Shown: positions 56,860 through 64,000 of the stretch, piece by piece
Layout of the letters: each line of letters begins with the position of its first letter
Position numbering within the stretch: the first letter of the stretch is position 1
Source: Sorex araneus
Lineage: Eukaryota; Chordata; Mammalia; Eulipotyphla; Soricidae
Length of the DNA: 64,000 bases
Assembly: GCF_027595985.1 (NCBI RefSeq)
Contig: NC_073303.1
Coordinates: 362,194,517-362,258,516, forward strand
Direction: 5' to 3'
Made by a program: the position numbers and the translations under genes
Notes under the pieces: model-generated
Told to the model about the DNA's origin: nothing
Database searches by the model: none
Seen by the model: only the letters and a program-made list of their open reading frames with translations

Positions 56860-57775
56860 ATGAACTGGCAAAGCTGGGCAAAGAGGGAACTGACAGGAAC
56901 TACTGGCACAAATTAGACTGGTACAGCCACAGTGAAAATCAGTACTCATGTTTCTACCACCACGTAAACCTAGAACCATATATGATGAAGCAATTCCACT
57001 TTTAGGTATTTATCTGAAGGAAACCAAAATGCTAATTTGAAAAGAGGTGGCTTTATTCATACTATTAAAGACAGGGAAACTATTTCAAGGTTCACTGACA
57101 TATGAGTAAACAAAGATATGTGGTATTTTTATAATGGAATATTGTTCCATCCTAAAGAGGAAAACCTGCCATTTGTGATAAAGAGATGAACTCAAGGGTA
57201 TTATGCCAAGAGAAATAATCACAGAAAGACACATACTGTGTGATCTCATATAACAGGGGACTCTTAAGACGCTGAAGCTAAGGAACAGAGACAAGAATGG
57301 TGGGTGCCAAGGATCGAAGGGCACCGGGGCAGTCTGGAGTGAGGAGAGGCTGGTCAGAGGAGGAACTTTCAGTTACATAACGTGTAAGCTCGCGAGATCT
57401 AAAGCTGCGGTTTCCAACTAGCAGTCTGCACTGCTACAGGCCCCAGACACTTGCAGCCTGTCTGCAAAAGCTACAGTCACTTAACTGATGGTATGTGACC
57501 ACTGGTCTGCAGGTGTAAAAAGGCTGAAAAACACTGTCTGATGTACAGTGCTGGGGCTGTAAGTTTAACAATACTCTATAGTACACTACAAAATTACCAA
57601 GAAAGCAGACCCTGTCTTAACTATCACTCTCACCACCACCACAAAAAATGCAATTAGGTGAGGTGTAGATGTGGCAATGATGCCTAGGTACAGTGATGTA
57701 TACAGTCATCACGTTGTACATCCTGAAATGACACAATGTTCTATTTCTATTGTATGCCAACAGAATGAAAAATTT
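56860..57775 (+). mobile_element. LINE-1 3' end, interrupted
   Basis: L1 landmarks in order: GGTACAGCCACAGTGAAAAT, GAAGCAATTCCACTTTTAGG, GGTATTATGCCAAGAGAAAT, TGTGTGATCTCATATAACAG, ACAAAATTACCAAGAAAGCA and GTTGTACATCCTGAAATGAC. About 150 bp at 57400-57545 is foreign. An old copy without coding capacity. Confidence 0.8.
57400..57545. mobile_element. possible hAT-type MITE inside the LINE-1
   Basis: The foreign stretch begins GCGGTTTCCAACTAGCAGTC and ends AAAAAGGCTGAAAAACACTG, imperfectly complementary ends like those of Charlie/MER-type hAT elements (CAGTGGTTCTCAACC). An 8-bp target repeat could not be fixed. Confidence 0.4.
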
Positions 57776-57859
57776 CATTCAAAGAATGCTGACATCGGGA
57801 AGAGAATAGAGGAAAATCTTATATCCCTTGAAAGAAGAATTAGCAAACAAAATAAATAG

Positions 57860-58015
57860 AAAAAATTGAGGCTCAATTTTAAATTGATAAATTTAAATCT
57901 ATAAATTTATGTAGATTTTATGTATATAAAATTTGTATGTATATTTTTATTTATGTTATAAATAACATACAAATTTAAAAATCTATAAATCTTTATAGAT
58001 TTAAATACTCTTCAC
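57860..58015. repeat. AT-rich inverted-repeat cluster
   Basis: AAATTTGTATGT near 57929 pairs with ACATACAAATTT near 57967. AAATCTATAAATTTATGTAGATTT-like and AAATCTATAAATCTTTATAG arms surround it. Could form a long hairpin or cruciform. Confidence 0.75.
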
Positions 58016-58050
58016 TGATATAAATCTTCTCTTAATGTAAAATAGTATTT

Positions 58051-58052
<2 letters not shown>

Positions 58053-58092
<40 letters not shown>
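58053..58092. repeat. (CA)n microsatellite
   Basis: Twenty CA units immediately 5' of a SINE. Confidence 0.98.
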
Positions 58093-58094
<2 letters not shown>

Positions 58095-58096
58095 CT

Positions 58097-58272
58097 AGGG
58101 GACCAGAGAAATCACAGAGCAGGTAGGGTGCTTGCCTTGCACACAGCTAACCTGGCTTTGTTCCCTGGCATCCCGTTTGTTCCTCCAAGGCCCACCAGGA
58201 GTAACTCCCGAGGGCAGAAGCAGGTGTTAAGCCCTGAGTGCAGCTGGGGGTGGTCCCAACACAAACAAATTA
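58097..58272 (+). mobile_element. SOR-type SINE
   Basis: AGGGGACCAGAGAAATCACAG to CAGCTGGGGGTGGTCCCAAC. Confidence 0.85.
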
Positions 58273-58387
58273 AAAAACAAAAAACCCACAGTCTATTTGT
58301 ATTTTAGAATAATCTGAGAATGAAGAAACTATGACTTAATGGAAAACTATGCAATCTGAGGTTACAAGAGAGGAAAAAAGGGAGGGT

Positions 58388-58515
58388 GGTGGCTGGAGAG
58401 AGAGTAGCAGAAAGGGCACTGGTTCGATCCCCGGTACCATACAGGGTCCCCTTGAACCCCGAGCACAGAGCCAGGAATAAGCCCGGAGCACCGCCACGTG
58501 TTACAAAAACAAAAG
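58388..58515 (+). mobile_element. SINE, shortened
   Basis: GGTGGCTGGAGAGAGAGTAG, CTGGTTCGATCCCCGGTACC and GGAGCACCGCCACGTGTTAC. Confidence 0.78.
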
Positions 58516-58551
58516 GAGAGGCCAATAAGCAATCAAGAAACTGTTAGTCTG

Positions 58552-58700
58552 GAGGCTGGAGAAATAGTGCAGCACGCGGTCGACCAGGATCGATTCCTGG
58601 CACCCCCTCCCATGCCCAGTCACCGGGAGTGATCCCTGAGCACAGAGCCAGGAGTAAGCCTGAGCCCAGCCAGGTGTGGCACCCCCCAAACCCCCAAAAA
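58552..58700 (+). mobile_element. SINE
   Basis: GGAGGCTGGAGAAATAGTGC, GATCGATTCCTGGCACC and CAGCCAGGTGTGGCACC. Confidence 0.8.
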
Positions 58701-58704
58701 GCAC

Positions 58705-59620
58705 AGATTTGTCAGATGACAATAGAAAAGCAGGGTCTTTATGTATTAAGAAGACAGAGGTTACAGATGATTCACAATTCAGTCACACTAAAAAGAAGAA
58801 ATCCTGGAACATGTTCTAACTCTCTGGCTGAAGAAGGGCATTTCAGGAATCTTACTATTTGGTGTTATCGAGAAGAGACCACCCCCGTCTCCACTTCACA
58901 TCGTTTTTAATTTCATGAAGAGACAAACCCTCATCAAATACGCTGAACAGATATAAGATGACTGAGTACTTACCCTATTAGAACCAGGTTTTATAAATTC
59001 CATCCCTACTATATCATTTTAATGACAGGCAGAAAATGATGTTGAAATCTGTTAACTGTGCTACTATTATTTGTATACAATAGTTTGTGTTTGAAAATGA
59101 AGCTAAGGCAATTTCAAGGAATGAATATATTAGAAATTCATAATTTATAGATTTTACAGAATTCAAGTTAGATTCTAGACACTGACCTAGGAATAGGTTG
59201 TTATGTAAGATAGAATTATTAATTTTTACGGTATTAATTCGCATCTAAATTAATCCCTTCAAACAGATTCATGCCAGAGCCTCGAGTCAAGTTCCAGAAA
59301 CCTAATGCTAGTTCTAATCCTCAAAGTTCAACATTCTAAAATCCAACAATGTATTATTATGTCACAATATTAAAAGGAGGAGGTATGGTAAGAGAAAAAA
59401 CAACACTTTACCTTTAAAATCTCAAAAATATAAAACTTCACTGTCTAATGTAGTGGTTCTTCTTCACCAACCCAAAGACTGTTGGCATATCACCAGTGTG
59501 AAGGTTGTACATCACTGACCTAATTTACTTACTCTGTGATTAAAAAATTTCTCCAACATAGACTATTTGGAGATTTCTATAACCATATTGAACTATATCT
59601 ATATTAGTTCAGTAAAAATA
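58705..59620. other. MBD2 intron 3, unique AT-rich part
   Basis: Contains an 80-bp stretch at 59448-59525 (TAGTGGTTCTTCTTCACCAA..GGTTGTACATCACTGACC) with imperfect hAT-like ends; otherwise nothing recognised. Confidence 0.45.
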
Positions 59621-59630
59621 TCCAAAAGGT

Positions 59631-59819
59631 TGGGGCCGGAGCGATAGCACAGTGAGTAGGGCGTTTGCCTTGCATGCGGCCGACCCAGGTTCGATCCCCG
59701 GCATCCCATATGGTCCCCCAAGCACTGCCAGGAGTAATTCCTGAGTGCAAAGCCAGGAGTAACTCCTGAGCATTGCTGGGTGTGACCCAAAAAGCAAAAA
59801 AAAAAAAAAAAAAAAAAAA
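59631..59819 (+). mobile_element. SOR-type SINE, young, 10-bp target duplication
   Basis: GGGGCCGGAGCGATAGCACA to GGGTGTGACCCAAAAAGC with a roughly 24-nt poly(A). Direct repeats TCCAAAAGGT at 59621-59630 and 59820-59829. Confidence 0.97.
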
Positions 59820-60189
59820 TCCAAAAGGTAGAAAAATTGGGAATCCTTTTTTTCCTACACATTCTTTGCCAAGTATCTCAATAATTGTTTACTGCACAGT
59901 AGCAATCTACCATTAAGTATATCATTTACCACAACGTACCAAAATATAAATAAAATCAACGCCTTTTCTTTCTAAGCAAAAATAAATAAAATCTGAAAAT
60001 ACATCAGAATAGTCAGGATGACAGTACGTGATTTTCAAACCAATACTACATAAACTGCCTCCATATAGTTGTCCAAAGCTTGCAGTAGTCAAATATCTCC
60101 TTAATTAGTAAGGTGACAGTAAGGAAAGAAGAAGAATAAGTAATGCCTTGGCTTTAGTTAAAACATCCAGCCAAAAACCTGTCCAGGAC

Positions 60190-60365
60190 ACGCTGGAAAG
60201 ACTGTCCAGTGGAAAGGGGCTTGTTCTGCGCACTGCAGACCCGGGTTCAACCCCCAGCATCCACCTGGTCCTCTGAAACCTGGCAGGAGTGATCCCTGAG
60301 CACAGACTCAGTACAGCCAGTGTCGCGCCCCCCCCCCAACCAAAAGAGCAACAATAACAACAAAA
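60190..60365 (+). mobile_element. SINE, diverged
   Basis: GACCCGGGTTCAACCCCCAGC, GGCAGGAGTGATCCCTGAGC and an ACAATAACAACAA tail. Confidence 0.75.
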
Positions 60366-60369
60366 TCGG

Positions 60370-62464
60370 CAGGTGACAGGATAAAATGTAAAAACAATCC
60401 AAACATTTGGAGAAGTAGCCTTGTAACTAATTTTAAATTTTACTGCTTATGAGCGGAAGAAGATTAAACCCTCAACAGATCTAGGTTAAAAAAAGACATG
60501 TTTTCTCACACACAAATGGAAGGGAATTAGACTTTTTTAACATACATTTTTGATTGCAGAACAACTTAATAAACCATAACAAACTAAGGAAAACTTAAAA
60601 CTACTCAACATGCTTACAAAGAAGAGGAACAAATCCAATTCCTTCCAAGTTTTCAAGCCTAAGTTACCAATATCTTTACTACTAGATGAACTCCCAATAA
60701 ATATAAATACTAGTTTTTAAGCTATAACTAAACTGAGTCAGAAAACAATTTACTCCTAAAAAGGACAAATCTGCCACTCCTGAAAATTAGGATTTGTAGA
60801 CTGTACTAAGAATGATTTGGCAAAGAAGAGGGTTAAACCTATTAAATAATACCTGTTTTTCAATAAGGCAACTCCAATTTCCAATAGGAAGCATTACTAC
60901 TTCTTATTTCATTTTTATCTTTGGGGATTTGGGGGAGACAAACAGCCTTACCCAATTACATATTTTCAAAACTATCAATTCATAAAAAAAAAAAAAAGAA
61001 AGTTGACAAGGAAATGATTTTAAAAGCACCCACCCAAAATAAAGCCAGAGGACAAGACGTTCAAGACTGTAGACAGTATCTAAGAAGGAATCCAATCAGG
61101 GCATGGCTTTGTCAAGGTGGGAGAGCTAAGGCAGAAGTCCCTTCCGGTTCTAGGGCAAGTCCTAAGACTGTGGCTGGCTGGTGACTGGCTCTGAGGGAAG
61201 AGGCGGAACAGGAGGGGAAAGCCTCGTCAGGAAAGCTGAATGGCCCAAAGAAAACCTGGGTGGTGGTAAGAACCTAAAGGCACATGCAGGTACGCATCGT
61301 TTACATTGGATGTGATACACTTACATGGCCCCTGTTGAATCTCTTGGGGACCAACAGTAAAGCAAGTTTAGAACTTCACATCTTGAGACATCTATAGCAA
61401 GATGCTGATCCAATGTGGCTCCAAATATCTTCTGTTTTCCTGGCTCACCTGAAGAGGAAAAAACACTACAGAGGATGTGGGAACTGAATTTAAGATAGAT
61501 TCTTCTAGAGCAACTGTCTGAAAGCTTTGGCCCAATCCTTTCTGGAGCGTCTTAAGAGAGGAGCTACTCCAGGGACTCATGAAAACCAAAACTCAAACGA
61601 AAAGGTGGCGTGCGACCTCTCAAGGGGGGATAGAGAGCAAAAGAAATTCTCCATCAGAGCTTCGGTCTGTAGTGGGAGGAGGCAGGGAAAGGAGACCAGG
61701 GAAAATGCTAGAACATTTCTCCCTCCACTCCCTTACCCCAGCTGCTACTTCACCAAGTACCTACATTTGTTTGTTTGTTTGCCACAATTAGGGAGAGAAT
61801 AAGCAAGATTACTGGGAAAGTTAAAGCGTTTTTGGCCAGCTTCCCTCCCCGGCAGTATGGAATTATTAAGCGGCAGGGAGGTCTTTCACGTAATACATTT
61901 TGTTTCTAAGAAAAGATCCTGCTGGAATACAACTTGAAGCAATAAAGAAAGAGGAAAATAAATTCAATTTATACCAAAAATCTAAGTCACACGACAATAT
62001 ACCATATTGACAAGGTCTAATTCTCTCTTTTCCAAAGGGGGAAGGGATAGCTTTTCATATAATAATAGAAATCAAAACAAAGTAGCTCCTAAATAAAAGA
62101 AAATACTTTTAAACCAAGCAACAAAACTGCATGATTCATCCCCTTACGAAACTCTAGTCATGGAAGCATAATCTCTGAAAACCTATGATTAGCAGTCAAG
62201 TCTGATATATACTACCACACAAAAGCATAAAAATGTCAACCATATTGTTGCAAAATCATTTTAATTAACTCAGTTTTTCTTAAAACCTTTTACCTGAATA
62301 TTGTATTGGTTATTCTCCAGCATTCGTAAGGACATAAGACAACTTTCCTAGCACATAAGACAACTCTCTTTCCAAATATATTCCATTTAACCGAGTGTAT
62401 TTGAACTATCTGGTAAAAATACCAGAATTTTCTGAAAAGATTGGAGAGCCAATCAGATCCTTAC
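60370..62464. other. MBD2 intron 3, proximal 2.1 kb, SINE-free
   Basis: AT-rich unique sequence with no recognised repeat apart from short poly(A) and TTTG runs. The lack of insertions next to exon 3 may mean constraint or chance. Confidence 0.5.
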
Positions 62465-62602
62465 CTGACGTGGCTGTTCATTCATTCGCTGGGGGTCCGA
62501 TTTCACTTTATTGTTAGGATGATTTGTGACTTTGGTTACTGGTTGTTTGAAAATTGAAGCTGTTTGTCTAATTGGCAATGTTGTATTCAAGTCTGGTTTA
62601 CC
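62465..62602 (-). CDS. MBD2: MBD2 coding exon 3
   Basis: 138 nt encoding exactly 46 residues, phase 0 at both ends. The frame opens GKPDLNTTLPIRQTASIFKQ and closes RMNEQPRQ, which I recognise as MBD2 just after the methyl-CpG-binding domain (human positions about 235-280). The acceptor reads TTCACAG at 62603-62609 and the donor GTAAGG begins at 62464. This stretch starts the intrinsically disordered region that, in the literature, helps recruit the histone-deacetylase core of NuRD. It is rich in Lys, Pro and Asn and has no predicted fold. One residue, Asn in NHPNNK, is Ser in human MBD2 as I remember it. MBD3 is the closest paralogue, but the wording here is MBD2. Confidence 0.96.
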
Positions 62603-63605
62603 CTGTGAATACAAAGTGTTTTTCAGTAACTCATTACAATTAAATTCTTAAACATCCCTTACCTTCAATCACCTTATTTCTGATTTATTTCTCAAGTTCT
62701 TAAATATTTTAAATACTCAAAATATTTTTTGAGCACTTTATTATATGACAAACATGAAGTTTAATCCGTATGCTTTAAATAGAAGGAACATCACTGTACA
62801 GAATGCTTAATTACCAAGGTAACAAGGGCTTGTTTTGAATAAACAGATGTCTGTTTCCACAGTATTCTTTTTTGAGGCGTCCCCCCTTTTATTTCCAACA
62901 CCAGGCTCTGTACCAACAGCACGCCAAGACCCCGCAGTGCTGAGAATCTAAGTCGAGGCTGGGGCCCGCCGCTGACCCACATCCCTGACTCTGAATGAAC
63001 AATGTGGTTAAAGGTGGGTTATACAGGAGACATTCCCAGACAACCATAAAGATGGAAACCGTTTCTACATTCTAGGCAGGAAAATAATGGCATACTGGGG
63101 CATTAAAATACAAACCAACTTAATCAGCTAAGAGGGGGCCCGGGCTAAAGTAAACCATACAAGTAACCCTCCCGTTTTACACTGAAATTTAAGAAATGGA
63201 AGATCTCATTCGAGGAGACAACTCAATGTAGAAAGTATAAGTATGCCTCATTTTCATACTATGTACAATTACCTTAAAGAGACCTCAAAGTGAAGTTTCG
63301 AAAAGCCAAGTAACATACTTACCTACTTTTAACCAACCAGTAAGTAAACTGTAACATGTTCTAGTGACGTCAAAATGAGGCATAGAATTTCTATTAAGTT
63401 CATGTGGGAAGGGGGGGAGGGGTGTCCAAGGGATGGATAGGACAGGGAACAAAACATGATTTGATCACTGTGTCAGCATTCTGGAAAAAATACATAATGG
63501 TCGTCTAGATTTGAAAATACACATATTTTTATATACAAATAAACTTTAAAAAAAATCATAGGATAGTGAGTTTTTTTCTTTAGAACTTTCTCCAGATAAA
63601 AATTA
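62603..63605. other. MBD2 intron 2, distal part
   Basis: Unique AT-rich intron. No alternative exon was recognised, although a testis-type MBD2 isoform is known to use sequence between exons 2 and 3. Confidence 0.5.
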
Positions 63606-63607
63606 CA

Positions 63608-63895
63608 GTGTAGCAATGGCCACTCAACACCTTTATTGCAAACCACAACACCTAATCAGAGAGAGAGAACAAAAGGGAATACCCTGCCATAATGGCAGTG
63701 TGGGGTGGGGGGAGACAGGACTGGGGAGGGTGGGAGGGATGCTGGGTTTACTGGTGGTGGAGAATGGGCACTGGTGAAGGGATGGGTTCTCGAACTTTGT
63801 ATGGGGGAAACATGAGCACAATAATGTATAAATCTGTAACTGTACCCTCACAGTGATTCACTAATAAAAAAATAAATAAATTTTAAAAAAATTAC
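63608..63895 (+). mobile_element. shrew LINE-1-like 3' end
   Basis: TGGCCACTCAACACCTTTAT, GAGAGAGAACAAAAGGGAAT, GAATGGGCACTGGTGAAGGG and CACAGTGATTCACTAATAAA. Very close to the copy at 15300-15560. Confidence 0.8.
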
Positions 63896-63920
63896 AGTGT
63901 AGGGTAGTTTCTATGGGAAA

Positions 63921-63923
<3 letters not shown>

Positions 63924-63981
<58 letters not shown>

Positions 63982-64000
63982 TACACACATACATACACAC
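63924..64000. repeat. (TA)n-(CA)n microsatellite at the window edge
   Basis: TA units to 63957, then CA/CATA to the end; continues beyond the window. Confidence 0.97.

Noticed and set aside
43543..64000. Intronic snoRNA (human MBD2 is known to host SNORA37)
   Set aside because: I could not identify an H/ACA or C/D box candidate here; as I recall the human one lies near the 5' end of the gene, beyond this window.

Overview
This is ordinary eukaryotic, mammalian genomic DNA. It is dominated by tRNA-derived SINEs of one very abundant family whose units start as GGGGCYGGAGCGATAGCACAG and end in GTGTGACCC followed by A-rich tails. To my knowledge this is the shrew (Sorex) SOR-type SINE, so the source is most probably a shrew such as Sorex araneus. 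The genus call is inference from repeat content, not from a database match. || The only gene I can demonstrate is MBD2, methyl-CpG-binding domain protein 2, on the minus strand. Four consecutive coding exons are present: exon 3 (62465-62602), exon 4 (43452-43542), exon 5 (42000-42177) and exon 6 (37235-37371, stop codon at 37245-37247). A final untranslated exon 7 starts at 34244 and runs to about 33.76 kb. All splice sites are GT/AG, the intron phases agree, and the 175 codons join without a frameshift into the C-terminal part of a protein equivalent to human residues 235-411. Exons 1-2 (the Gly/Arg-rich N-terminus and the MBD fold) lie beyond the right edge. The part present covers the disordered NuRD-recruiting segment and the C-terminal coiled coil that binds the p66/GATAD2 subunits. 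|| Layout: 1-33.76 kb is intergenic DNA downstream of MBD2, with dense SINEs, shrew LINE-1 3' ends, microsatellites and islands of unique sequence. 33.76-37.4 kb is the MBD2 3' end, with a short-tandem-repeat-rich intron 6. 37.4-43.5 kb holds introns 5 and 4. 43.5-62.46 kb is the 18.9-kb intron 3, containing an old LINE-1 ORF2 fragment, LINE-1 3' fragments and many SINEs. 62.6-64 kb is part of intron 2. || The long open frames elsewhere are translations of microsatellites, SINEs and GC-rich DNA and are not genes. I found no undescribed gene system. The most interesting items are a compound minisatellite just downstream of the last MBD2 coding exon, a GC-rich repeat family seen three times, a possible tailless half-tRNA retropseudogene, microsatellites that grew from seeds inside retroposons, nested insertions with target-site duplications, and a few unique blocks that could be conserved regulatory DNA.
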